Source: Myxococcus stipitatus (GTDB lineage Bacteria; Myxococcota; Myxococcia; Myxococcales; Myxococcaceae). From it: a DNA stretch of 64,000 nucleotides. The notes below the pieces were generated by a model. It did no database searches. It was not told the DNA's origin and saw nothing but the letters and a program-made list of their open reading frames with translations. Made by a program: the position numbers and the translations under genes. The stretch lies in assembly GCF_038561935.1 (NCBI RefSeq), contig NZ_CP102770.1, forward strand, positions 5,394,001 through 5,458,000, read 5' to 3'. This document shows, piece after piece, positions 1 through 10,048 of this stretch (within the stretch, counting starts at the first letter, position 1; every line of letters begins with the position of its first letter).

Positions 1-1
1 G

Positions 2-931
2 TCGTTCATCGGACTTCGTCGCTCGAGCTTTGTCTCGATTGCCGCCATTGCGTTGCTGTTGCCACTGATTGGATGTGGCGATGACAAGGGCAAGGTCTCC
101 GTCCTCCTGACGGACGCGCCCGGAGATGGCATCGAGAAGGCCGTGGTCACCATCTCCTCCGTCTATCTCCAGGGGGGTGATGACAAGGGGGGCCGGGTCG
201 TCCTGCGCGACGAGCCCGTCACCGTGAGCCTGCTGGACCTGGCCAACGCCACGTCGGAGATCGTCTCCGAGGCCGAGGTTCCGGACGGGGAGTACCACCA
301 GCTGCGCTTCGTCATCACGGGCGGATATCTGGAGACGCGCAACGCGGACGGCACCACGTCCATCTTCGCCACGGCGAACAACTACGAGGGGCTCCCCGAG
401 GGCGCGGTCGTCGCCGGCCAGCTCCACATGCCCAGCTACGACTCGTCCGGCCTGAAGGTGAAGTTCGACGAGAAGCTCACCATCGAGGGCACCCAGAAGA
501 TCCTCCTGGTCGACTTCGACGTGGCGCAGAGCTTCGGCAAGCAGGCCGGTGGCTCGGGCCGCTGGGTCATGAGCCCCGTCATCAAGGCCGCCGAGGTGAC
601 CGCCTCCGCGAGCGTCAACGTCGAGGTGAAGCTGGGCACGGGCGTCACCCTGCCCACCATCGAGGGCAAGGCGCTGACCCTGGCGGACTTCCAGGCGGTG
701 CTCATCAACGCCGAGGGCACCCAGGAGCGGCTGCCCCTGACGGACGCCAACGCGGATGGCACCTACGAGGCCAGCTTCAAGTTCCTCTTCCCCGGCAGCT
801 TCCAGGTCGAGCTCGCGGCCCCCGCGGGCGTGACGGTCACCACCACGCCCGGGCAGCCGGTGACGTTCAAGCTGGAGTCCGGCCGGGACAGCACCCAGTC
901 GCTGGTCGTGAGCAGCGCCCTGCTCCAGTAG
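2..931 (+). CDS. DUF4382 lipoprotein, 5' end outside window
   Basis: The reading frame is open from the window edge, so the true start lies upstream. The first visible residues form a hydrophobic signal segment ending in the lipobox LIGC (Cys about residue 25 of the visible part), followed by GDDKG, so this is an exported lipoprotein. The mature part opens with KVSVLLTDAPGDGIEKAVV and contains SLLDLANATSEIV and PDGEYHQLRFVITGG, the typical layout of the DUF4382 family, whose function is unknown. The second half (about residues 200-300) looks like an extra beta-sandwich domain. It ends with TAG at 931 and has no close plus-strand neighbour. Confidence 0.85.
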   Translation, partial: SFIGLRRSSFVSIAAIALLLPLIGCGDDKGKVSVLLTDAPGDGIEKAVVTISSVYLQGGDDKGGRVVLRDEPVTVSLLDLANATSEIVSEAEVPDGEYHQLRFVITGGYLETRNADGTTSIFATANNYEGLPEGAVVAGQLHMPSYDSSGLKVKFDEKLTIEGTQKILLVDFDVAQSFGKQAGGSGRWVMSPVIKAAEVTASASVNVEVKLGTGVTLPTIEGKALTLADFQAVLINAEGTQERLPLTDANADGTYEASFKFLFPGSFQVELAAPAGVTVTTTPGQPVTFKLESGRDSTQSLVVSSALLQ

Positions 932-1099
932 GGCACCCTGGAGCACACCGGCCTACCTGGCCGGTGAATCGGTCCGGCGAGGAAAAATCACGGACCGATG
1001 TGGCCGGTGGGAGTGATTGGAGGTCTCCCCCGTGAGGCCTCCAGGATTCTTCCCGGAGTGAGCTACTCAGGTGGAGTTGGCGCGGGGCCAGCTCCCCAG

Positions 1100-1138
1100 A
1101 CGAGGCGTCGGGACGCGGTTCCGGCGCCTCGTTTTTTT
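1100..1138 (+). terminator. Rho-independent terminator
   Basis: ACGAGGCG (1100-1107) pairs perfectly with CGCCTCGT (1125-1132), followed by a run of seven T (1132-1138). It works only on the plus strand. It lies 170 nt beyond the stop of the DUF4382 gene. A second perfect hairpin without a T-run (CACCGGCC/GGCCGGTG, 946-966) sits right after that stop. The DNA between the two carries no convincing ORF. Confidence 0.7.
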
Positions 1139-1168
1139 GTGTCCCGCGTCCACCCCGCAGCGCCGCCC

Positions 1169-2122
1169 TCAGTAAACGACCAGCTCCTGGGGTGTGTGGT
1201 AGCTGACGATGGTGAGGACCGGGATGCGAGGCGCCTCGGAGTCATCGTCCGCCCCGCCCGACGTGAGCCGCACCCCGTCGAACCGCGCCAGGATGACGTA
1301 GTCGCGACGAGCCTCCAGGAACGGGTCCGCGTTGGGCAGCCGGCCCAGGGCCTCGCGGCCCGTCTCGTCCGAGATGTTGTCGTAGTGCTTGCGCGTCGTG
1401 GAGGAGAAGCCCTCCTCGCGCGTGCTCACGCTGCCGCCCAGCTGCCCGGGCCCGGTGAGCTGCGTCTGCCCATCCAGGTCCCCCGACGTGGTGGTCGTGG
1501 TGTCGAAGCGCTCGCCCACCCCCACCGCCATGTTCGTCTCCACCGAGGACAGCGCATGCTCCACCAGCCACACGGTGGGCTTCTCCCCTTCCGAGCGCTG
1601 GTCCGCGACCTGGGCGCGCAGCAGCACGTAGCGCCCCTTGTAGGTGTCGGGCCGGTCCACCGCGGAGGCCAGGGAGAAGATGGGAATCTTCTGCTCCTGC
1701 AGATACTGGAGCTCGCCCCGCACGCTGCCTCCCCGCTGCGCGACGACGCGGGCGATGAGCGAGGCCGCCTCGGGGCGCATGCGCAGGTCCTCGTTCCACG
1801 GCCCCGACAGCAGCGCGCGCATCTGCGTGAAGGGCGTCAGCTCGATACAGGCCTTGATGGCCGCCCAGCCCTCCTCGCGTGACTCCGCCTGGAGCCTGCG
1901 CGCGGCGGCTTCACACACCGCGGGGTTGGGGAAGCGCGCGACGAACCCCTTGGGGTCCTCCTTCGCCCCGGGCGGAGGCGCCTCCGTGGCGCGCGTCACG
2001 ACGGGCGCCGGCTCGCGCGACGGCACGTCCGACCACGTCACGTGGGAATGCGACGCGGCGCAGCCCGCGGCGAGCGAGCCCAGCAGGGCCCAGGTGGGAA
2101 GAGACCGGATTGGGTGGTGCAT
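1169..2122 (-). CDS. putative lipoprotein, function unknown
   Basis: 317 residues from ATG at 2122. The N-terminus MHHPIRSLPTWALLGSLAAGC is a lipoprotein signal peptide with lipobox LAAGC, which decides the start although the frame is open further upstream. The mature protein has a Pro-rich linker and then an alpha/beta region. Its C-terminal half (YKGRYVLLRAQVADQRSEG, later FLEARRDYVILARFDGVRL) looks like an OB-fold or beta-barrel domain. I do not recognise a family. It starts 17 nt after the stop of the secreted Cys-rich protein upstream, so the two are probably co-transcribed and may work together at the envelope. Confidence 0.75.
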   Translation of the reverse strand: MHHPIRSLPTWALLGSLAAGCAASHSHVTWSDVPSREPAPVVTRATEAPPPGAKEDPKGFVARFPNPAVCEAAARRLQAESREEGWAAIKACIELTPFTQMRALLSGPWNEDLRMRPEAASLIARVVAQRGGSVRGELQYLQEQKIPIFSLASAVDRPDTYKGRYVLLRAQVADQRSEGEKPTVWLVEHALSSVETNMAVGVGERFDTTTTTSGDLDGQTQLTGPGQLGGSVSTREEGFSSTTRKHYDNISDETGREALGRLPNADPFLEARRDYVILARFDGVRLTSGGADDDSEAPRIPVLTIVSYHTPQELVVY

Positions 2123-2139
2123 GAAACGAACTCCTACGC

Positions 2140-2832
2140 CTACAACGAGGCGGAACCCGAGCGGGGAGACCGCTCCTTCACAGGGGACTTGGGGGTGGAG
2201 CGAGCACCGGCGCCCGTCGTGGGCAGCACGACGGAGCACACGTCCTCGCAGCGCTCGCTCAGGCACGCGAGCGTCGCGGGGCTGGACATCTGCTGGGACA
2301 CCTCCGCGTAGCAGCGGTCTCCGGTGCCCGGGCAGCCCCGGCGCGCGGCGCACTCACAGCAGGACGAGGCCACCGTCGCCATGAGCTGCGTCTCCTGGAG
2401 GACGGTGGCCAGCCCTCGGTAACAGCTCCGGGCCTCCGCGGCGAAGCGGCCCTTCGCATCCACCACGGGCGTGCTCCCGTCCATGCCGCACTGCTCGGTG
2501 GCGGAGACGTAGCGGCGCTCACACAAGGTGACCAGCGTCGCGTCGGTGCGACCGTCCCGGGCATTCGCGACGACCTCCGTGCACAACACCCGCGACAGGT
2601 CCTTCAGCGTCTTGCGATTGGCGGCATCCTGCTCCGCGTTGGGCGCCCCGCGGCGCTCATCGGATTCAAAGACACACTCCTTGCCCGCGCGAAGGGTGTC
2701 GATGGTGCAGGACCAGGCCGTCGGAGAATCGTCGGAGACCGGCGGCGCCGCGAGCGCCTCCGGAGGCATCGCCGGCGGCGCTTCTCGAGGAGCCGCGCCC
2801 AGCATGAAAAGAGAGACAAGGATCGCCTTCAT
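2140..2832 (-). CDS. exported cysteine-rich protein, function unknown
   Basis: 230 residues with a short signal peptide (MKAILVSLFMLGAAPREA). The mature part has about a dozen cysteines spread along its length (WSCTID, ECVFES, VLCTEV, LCERRY, EQCGMD, SCYRG, SSCCECAARRGC, RCYAEV, CLSERCEDVC). This pattern suggests a disulfide-stabilised helical protein in the periplasm or outside the cell. The C-terminal 30 residues are low-complexity and basic. It is the first gene of a two-gene minus-strand unit with the lipoprotein at 1169-2122. No family recognised. Confidence 0.7.
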   Translation of the reverse strand: MKAILVSLFMLGAAPREAPPAMPPEALAAPPVSDDSPTAWSCTIDTLRAGKECVFESDERRGAPNAEQDAANRKTLKDLSRVLCTEVVANARDGRTDATLVTLCERRYVSATEQCGMDGSTPVVDAKGRFAAEARSCYRGLATVLQETQLMATVASSCCECAARRGCPGTGDRCYAEVSQQMSSPATLACLSERCEDVCSVVLPTTGAGARSTPKSPVKERSPRSGSASL

Positions 2833-3062
2833 GGACGCGGCAGGTTAGGCCCAAGGCTCGCGCCACACAAACCACGCGATGACGCACTGTTCCCCCGAAC
2901 ACCGCGCACACGCGCGGCCGCAAGATTCGTGACACCCTGCCTCCCACCGTCGACAACCCGGGCTCCGTTGCCCCGGAGACGAGGGGTCGCGCACCAAGGT
3001 GAGGGCATGTCGAACGCACGTCTTTTGTTCCTGTCACCCGCGCTCGGACCGAGGAGGAAGCC

Positions 3063-3401
3063 ATGACGGGCTGGGTGTCTTTTGACGCGGGCAGCACCCT
3101 GGGCGCGATGGGCTCCCAAGGTGGAACCATCGCGCGGGATGAGGACTTCGCGGGACAGCTGCGACTCACCTACGAGGTGGACGCGTCGCGCTCCTTCCAC
3201 GCCATCTCCTGCTCCGTGACGGGGTGGCTCCTGCATCACCGTTTCTTCGACCAGGAGGCACGGGCCCTCGCGGAGTTCGAGGCAATGAAGCCCGCGCTCG
3301 AGGCCCTTCACGCCCAGCTCCGCGAAGGAGGCCCCGCGTCGACCGAGGAAGCCCGACGCGGAGGCCCCCTACTCGCGACGTTCCTCGCGCGCTTCTCCTG
3401 A
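3063..3401 (+). CDS. small hypothetical protein
   Basis: 112 residues, preceded by a strong ribosome-binding site (GAGGAGGAAG) 3 nt before the ATG, the main reason to accept it. It has no signal peptide or membrane segment. The first part is beta-like (GWVSFDAGSTLGAMGSQGG, GQLRLTYEVD) and the C-terminal half is a helix (FFDQEARALAEFEAMKPALEALHAQLRE). Its 3' end overlaps the convergent histidine kinase by 33 nt. Function unknown. Confidence 0.6.
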   Translation: MTGWVSFDAGSTLGAMGSQGGTIARDEDFAGQLRLTYEVDASRSFHAISCSVTGWLLHHRFFDQEARALAEFEAMKPALEALHAQLREGGPASTEEARRGGPLLATFLARFS

Positions 3402-4889
3402 GTCCACCAGGAGCGGCGCCCCGCTCGAGAAGCACACCTCGAGCCCGCCGTGCTCCGACGGACTCAACGTCAGGCTCCAGCCATGCACCCGGGCCACGTC
3501 CTGCGCGATGTGCAGCCCCAGGCCCTGACCTTCCGGCGCGCGGGTCCGCGCGGCGTTGCCTCGGAAGCCCCGCTCCAGGATGCGCGCCCGCTCCGCCTCG
3601 GGAATGCCGGGCCCGTCGTCGATGACCCGGAGCGAGAACCCGCCGGCCTGCCGGTTCTCCAGCACCACCGCCACGTGGCCTCCGTCATGGCCATGGCGCA
3701 CGCCGTTGGCCACCACATTGCTCACGGCCTGCTCGATGAGCGTCACATCCCCCATCACCCGCACGGGCGCCGCGGGCACACCGCTCTCCAGCTCGATGCG
3801 CCGCTGCCGGGCGATGGGCCGGTGGCGCCCCAGCACCCGGGCGACCACGTCGTTCAAGTCCACGGGCACGCGCTGCACATGGGGCGCACCGGCCTCCAGC
3901 CGCGTCGCCGCCGCGAGGTTGTGGACCAGGGAGGCCATGTAGTGGGACTCACTCATGGCGGAGCTCACCTCGCTCGCGCCCACGGATTCACCTCGGGTCA
4001 GCTGCCGCTGCATCGCGGACAGGTGTCCCTGGAGCACCGTGAGCGGCGTCATCACGTCGTGCGTGGTGTTGGCGAGGAAGTCCCGCAGCCCCTGCTCCCG
4101 CGCCTCCTGGTGTGCCATGCGCGCCTGGATCTCCGCGCGCGCTTCCTGGAAGGCCCGCGCCAGGTCCGCGATCTCATCCTGGCCCCGCACCGACACCGGC
4201 TGCGCGTAACCGCTGCGCGCCGACGCGCGGACCTCCTCGGTGAGCACGCGGACCCGCCGCACCACGGAGCCGAGCGCCAGCACCACCGCCGCCACGACGG
4301 TGAACACCAGCAAGGTCCAGTCCTTGAGCGGCACCAGCACCAGCCGCGACGGACGTGGCGGGTCCACGCTCCGGGCCAGGACGAAGGCACAGGGCCCGTC
4401 CTCCCAGGGCATGCGCACCCACAGGTCCAGCACCTCCCGGCCGTCCTGCTCGAAGCGCCGTGCCCCCATCCCCGCGCGCAGCGACTCCCGCACCTCGGCC
4501 GTGAGGCCCGGCGCCAGGGCATTCCGCGACGACAGGCGGGAGTCGTAGGGGAAGAGCGTCATGAAGGTCGGCTCCCGCCCCGGCTTCTTCGGGCGAGGCC
4601 CCTCGGGCCCCTCGATGACCTCGGGTCGCGGCCTCCGGAGGTGCCGCGCCTCACCGCTCTCGAATACGACGCGGCCCGGCAGCGCCCCCTCCTCCGAGGG
4701 TCGGGGACGCCAGGTCTCGGGCGACGCTTCACAGCGCTCTCGCTCCACCTGCATGCGCGCGAGCACCGCGGCCTCGAGTGCGTCCTCCTGTGAGTACTCC
4801 CAGAGAGAGCGCTGGAGCACCAGCATGGTCACCACGACGGGAATCACCGCCACCACCGCGGTGAGCGCCAGTCGCGTGCGAAGCTTCAC
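3369..4889 (-). CDS. sensor histidine kinase
   Basis: 506 residues. The GTG start at 4889 overlaps the response-regulator stop as GTGA, which fixes the start. Order: membrane helix (about 7-27), a periplasmic sensor loop of about 190 residues rich in Pro and Arg, a second helix (about 222-243), HAMP, HisKA with phospho-acceptor H277 (NTTHDVMTPL), then HATPase with the N box (SNVVANGVRHG), G1 (DDGPGIP) and G2 (GQGLGLHIA). It autophosphorylates and should pass phosphate to the regulator encoded just upstream. The signal is unknown. It is the last gene of the sigma factor/regulator/kinase operon. Confidence 0.92.
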   Translation of the reverse strand: MKLRTRLALTAVVAVIPVVVTMLVLQRSLWEYSQEDALEAAVLARMQVERERCEASPETWRPRPSEEGALPGRVVFESGEARHLRRPRPEVIEGPEGPRPKKPGREPTFMTLFPYDSRLSSRNALAPGLTAEVRESLRAGMGARRFEQDGREVLDLWVRMPWEDGPCAFVLARSVDPPRPSRLVLVPLKDWTLLVFTVVAAVVLALGSVVRRVRVLTEEVRASARSGYAQPVSVRGQDEIADLARAFQEARAEIQARMAHQEAREQGLRDFLANTTHDVMTPLTVLQGHLSAMQRQLTRGESVGASEVSSAMSESHYMASLVHNLAAATRLEAGAPHVQRVPVDLNDVVARVLGRHRPIARQRRIELESGVPAAPVRVMGDVTLIEQAVSNVVANGVRHGHDGGHVAVVLENRQAGGFSLRVIDDGPGIPEAERARILERGFRGNAARTRAPEGQGLGLHIAQDVARVHGWSLTLSPSEHGGLEVCFSSGAPLLVDSGEAREERRE

Positions 4890-5560
4890 GCCCGCGTCCT
4901 CGGCGTCAGGCGATAGCCCACGCCCCACACCGTCTCCACGCACTGGGCCGGCGCCAGCTTCCGCCGCAGCCGGGAGACGTGGACATCCAGCGTGCGCTCC
5001 GTCCCCTCTCGCGTCGGGTCCAGCACGTGCTCCGCCAGCCACTGCCGCGTCACCGCTTCGCTGGGGCGGCGGGCCAGCGCCGCGAGCACCTCGAACTCCA
5101 CCCGCGTCAGCTCCACCACGCGCCCCTCCACCTGCACCGCGCGGCCATGCAGGTCGACGCGCAGCGGGCCCAGCTCCAGCACCGCGCCCTCCTTGCAGAG
5201 CGCGGGACGCCGCAGCCGCGCGCGCACCCGCTCGATGAGCTCCTCGGGCCAGAAGGGCTTCGTCAGGTAGTCGTCCGCGCCCAGCTTGAGCGCACGCACC
5301 TTGTCCAGCGTGTCGTTGCGCGCGCTGAGAATCAGGACCGGCACCTCCGAGAACCCTCGGAGCGCCTTGAGCATGTCCAGCCCATACGTCCCGGGCAGCA
5401 TCAGGTCGAGCACCACCAGCCGCACGTCGGGCAGCGCGCCGGGCATGAGGCTGCGCCCCTCCGTCCACCACGTGGCCTCGAAGCCCGCGCCTCGCAGGTG
5501 CTCGACAATCTGCGTGCCGAGCCGGGAATCGTCCTCCACCACCAGGATGCGCTCTCGCAT
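4886..5560 (-). CDS. OmpR-type response regulator
   Basis: 224 residues. The receiver domain (1-115) has the acidic pocket VVEDD, phospho-acceptor D52 (VVLDLMLPG) and K101 (LTKPF). The C-terminal winged helix (about 125-220) ends with HVSRLRRKL and VWGVGYRL, typical of OmpR/PhoB proteins. It starts 13 nt after the ECF sigma gene and overlaps the kinase start, so sigma factor, regulator and kinase are translated from one transcript. Targets cannot be told from the sequence. The divergent glgE operon is the nearest candidate. Confidence 0.93.
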   Translation of the reverse strand: MRERILVVEDDSRLGTQIVEHLRGAGFEATWWTEGRSLMPGALPDVRLVVLDLMLPGTYGLDMLKALRGFSEVPVLILSARNDTLDKVRALKLGADDYLTKPFWPEELIERVRARLRRPALCKEGAVLELGPLRVDLHGRAVQVEGRVVELTRVEFEVLAALARRPSEAVTRQWLAEHVLDPTREGTERTLDVHVSRLRRKLAPAQCVETVWGVGYRLTPRTRA

Positions 5561-5573
5561 GTACCGCGCTCCC

Positions 5574-6161
5574 TCACTCGGGCCCCAGCAGGTCCGCGAG
5601 CTTCTCCAGCGCGAGCCTCGCGCGGGTCTTCACCGTGCCCAGCGGGTCCCCGGTGCGCTCGGCGATCTCCCGCTGCGACAGCCCTTCGAAGTACGCCAGC
5701 TCCACCACTTCCCGCTGCTCGGAGGGCAGCGTCACCATCGCCGCGCGCACCCTCGCGCGGTCCTGCCCGTGCGCCGTGGCGTCGTCGGGAGACACCGGCG
5801 TCGCGCTCAAGGGCGGAGGCTGATGCGCCGCGCCCTCGGCGACGCGGGCCGCGGTTCCCATGGACCTCAGCCGGTCGATGGCGCGCGTGCGGGCAATCGT
5901 CGTCACCCACGTCTCCAGCCCACCGCGCCCCGGGTCGAAGTCGCGCGCGCGCCGCCACACCTCGATGAACGTCTCCTGGAGGACCTCCTCCGCGTCCGCT
6001 CGCGTGGGCAGCAGCCGCAGCACCACCGCGAAGGCCCGAGCCCCACAGCGGGAATAGACCGCCCGCATCGCCGCGCCGCTGCCCAGGGCCACCTGCTGAA
6101 GCAGGTCCCTGTCGGCCGGCACGTCGCTCGTCCGCGGAGCGGTCAGAGGGGGCTGAAACAT
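5574..6161 (-). CDS. ECF-type RNA polymerase sigma factor
   Basis: 195 residues. Region 2 spans about 25-95 (ADAEEVLQETFIEVWRRA, TWVTTIARTRAIDRLRS), a variable linker follows, and region 4 is at about 135-190 (LPSEQREVVELAYFEGLSQ, REIAERTGDPLGTVKTRAR). No anti-sigma factor is encoded beside it. Instead the next genes are a response regulator and a kinase, so its activity may depend on phosphorelay-controlled expression. It is divergent from glgE across a 221-nt intergenic region. Confidence 0.92.
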   Translation of the reverse strand: MFQPPLTAPRTSDVPADRDLLQQVALGSGAAMRAVYSRCGARAFAVVLRLLPTRADAEEVLQETFIEVWRRARDFDPGRGGLETWVTTIARTRAIDRLRSMGTAARVAEGAAHQPPPLSATPVSPDDATAHGQDRARVRAAMVTLPSEQREVVELAYFEGLSQREIAERTGDPLGTVKTRARLALEKLADLLGPE

Positions 6162-6382
6162 GCTTTTCCCGGATACCGCATATTACGGGGCGGTTCCCAG
6201 CGGCAAATATGGGCAGCCGGGCACTCGACCCCATCTGGCCCGGTGGGTGGGCACCCTGGGGCGTCGTTCCTAACGTTCACGAGCCAACGCGGCCCGCGCC
6301 TTCGCCGTCCGTCACCAACGCCTCCGCGCGACACGCCGCCCGGCTTCCCACAACCTCAGACCTATAAGGGCCGCGAGCCGAC

Positions 6383-8377
6383 ATGAGAGACCGAATCGGG
6401 AGCGTGTTCATCGAGGGAGTCCAGCCCCAGGTCGACGGTGGCCGACACGCCGTCAAGCGCATCGCCGGAGAGCACCTCACCGTCCGCGCGGACATCTTCA
6501 AGGAGGGCCATGACGTCCTCGCGGCCATCGTCCGCTGGCGGCAGAGCGCCCCACCCGAGGCGAAGGGTGAGTGGCATGAAGTCCCCATGCGTCCACTCGG
6601 CAACGACGCCTGGGAGGCCCGCTTCCCCCTGGCCCGCAACGGCCGCTACGAGTTCACGATTGAAGCCTGGCCGGACCTCTTCCGCACCTGGACCTCCGAG
6701 CTGAAGCGCAAGGTGGACGCGGGCCGGGATGTGCGCAGCGAGCTGCTGGAGGGCGCCGCGCTGCTGGAAGGGGCCGCCGTCCGCGCGAGGCCCGTGGACG
6801 CGGATGATGCGCGCGTGCTCGCCGAGGCGGCGATGAGGTTGCGGCAGCCCCCGAGTCCGGACCTGCTCGCGGTGGCGCTGGCGCCGGAGCTCGCGGACGT
6901 GGCCTCGGCGCATCCGGACCGCGCGCTGGCGCGGCGATATGAGCCGGTGCTGGAGGTGTTCGCGGACCGCGAGAAGGCGCGCTTCGCTGCGTGGTACGAG
7001 TTCTTCCCCCGCTCCGCGAAGCGCGACGGTGTCACGCACGGCACCTTCCAGGACGCGGAAGCGTGGCTGCCGTACATCCAGGGCCTGGGCTTCGACGTCG
7101 TCTACCTGCCGCCCATCCATCCCATCGGTCGCACCGCGCGCAAGGGGAAGAACAACAGCCTGAAGGCGGGGCCCGACGACGTGGGGAGCCCGTGGGCCAT
7201 CGGCGCCACGGAGGGTGGACACAAGGCGGTGCATCCGAAGCTGGGCACCCTCGAGGACTTCCGTCACTTCGTGCGCGCCGCGGGCACACACGGCATCGAG
7301 GTGGCGCTGGACCTGGCCTTCCAATGCTCTCCGGACCACCCCTACGTGAAGGAGCATCCGGAGTGGTTCCAGCACCGGCCGGACGGCACCATCAAGACGG
7401 CGGAGAACCCGCCGAAGCGCTACGAGGACATCGTCAACTTCGACTGGATGGGCCCCGCGCGCGAGGCGCTGTGGGCGGAGCTGGAGTCGGTGGTGCTCCA
7501 CTGGGTGGCGCAAGGCGTGCGGACGTTTCGCGTGGACAACCCCCACACCAAGCCCATCCAGTTCTGGGAGTGGCTCATCCGTCGCGTGCAGGAGCACCAC
7601 CCCGACGTGCTGTTCCTCTCCGAGGCCTTCACCCGCCCCAAGGTCATGAAGGCCCTGGGCAAGGTGGGCTTCACCCAGTCGTACACGTACTTCACGTGGC
7701 GCAACTTCAAGGCGGAGCTCCAGGAGTACCTGGAGGAGATCACCCAGCCCCCCGTGTCCGACACCTTCCGGGGCAACCTCTGGCCCAACACGCCGGACAT
7801 CCTCCCGGAGGCGCTGCAGAACGCGGGGCCCGGAGCGTTCCGGGTGCGCGCGGCGCTTGCCGCGACGCTCTCCTCGGTCTACGGGATGTACTGTGGCTTC
7901 GAGCTGTGTGAGGGCCGCCCGCTGCCGGGCAAGGAGGAGTACCTGGACTCGGAGAAGTACCAGCTGGTGGCGTGGGACCTGGACCGCCCTGGGAACATCC
8001 GGGACTGGATCGCGAGCCTCAACGCCGCGCGTCGCGCGCAGCCCGCGCTGCATGCCTACGACAGCCTGCGCTTCTTCGAGTCGAACAACGAGCGGGTCCT
8101 CTTCTACGGCAAGCGCTCCGCGGATGGCGCCAGCACCGTCCTCGTCGCGGTGAGCCTGGACCCGTACGCGCCCCAGGAGGCCCTCTTGAGGCTGCCGCTG
8201 GACTGGCTGGGAACCCGGCCGGACGAGACGTACCAGGTGCACGAGCTGATGACGGACCAGCGCTCGCTATGGCAAGGCCCTCATGTGCAGGTGCGCCTGA
8301 CTCCCGAGCAACCCGCGGCCCTGTGGGCCGTCTATCGCTACCGCCGTACCGAGCACGCATTCGACTACTACGAGTGA
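6383..8377 (+). CDS. glgE: alpha-1,4-glucan:maltose-1-phosphate maltosyltransferase
   Basis: 664 residues, normal for the family. GlgE transfers maltosyl units from maltose-1-phosphate to the non-reducing end of alpha-1,4-glucan in the cytoplasm. The N-terminal beta domain (1-105) is followed by a helical insert and a GH13 barrel. The predicted nucleophile is D385 (FRVDNPHTKP) and the acid/base E414 (LSEAFTRP). Their 29-residue spacing equals that of Streptomyces GlgE (D394/E423, from memory). The motif ENPPKRYEDIVNFDW is also typical. It is the first gene of glgE-treS-mak-glgB. A weak -10-like TATAAG lies at 6363-6368. Confidence 0.97.
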   Translation: MRDRIGSVFIEGVQPQVDGGRHAVKRIAGEHLTVRADIFKEGHDVLAAIVRWRQSAPPEAKGEWHEVPMRPLGNDAWEARFPLARNGRYEFTIEAWPDLFRTWTSELKRKVDAGRDVRSELLEGAALLEGAAVRARPVDADDARVLAEAAMRLRQPPSPDLLAVALAPELADVASAHPDRALARRYEPVLEVFADREKARFAAWYEFFPRSAKRDGVTHGTFQDAEAWLPYIQGLGFDVVYLPPIHPIGRTARKGKNNSLKAGPDDVGSPWAIGATEGGHKAVHPKLGTLEDFRHFVRAAGTHGIEVALDLAFQCSPDHPYVKEHPEWFQHRPDGTIKTAENPPKRYEDIVNFDWMGPAREALWAELESVVLHWVAQGVRTFRVDNPHTKPIQFWEWLIRRVQEHHPDVLFLSEAFTRPKVMKALGKVGFTQSYTYFTWRNFKAELQEYLEEITQPPVSDTFRGNLWPNTPDILPEALQNAGPGAFRVRAALAATLSSVYGMYCGFELCEGRPLPGKEEYLDSEKYQLVAWDLDRPGNIRDWIASLNAARRAQPALHAYDSLRFFESNNERVLFYGKRSADGASTVLVAVSLDPYAPQEALLRLPLDWLGTRPDETYQVHELMTDQRSLWQGPHVQVRLTPEQPAALWAVYRYRRTEHAFDYYE

Positions 8378-8392
8378 CAACCCGAGAGGCGT

Positions 8393-10044
<1,652 letters not shown>

Positions 10045-10048
<4 letters not shown>

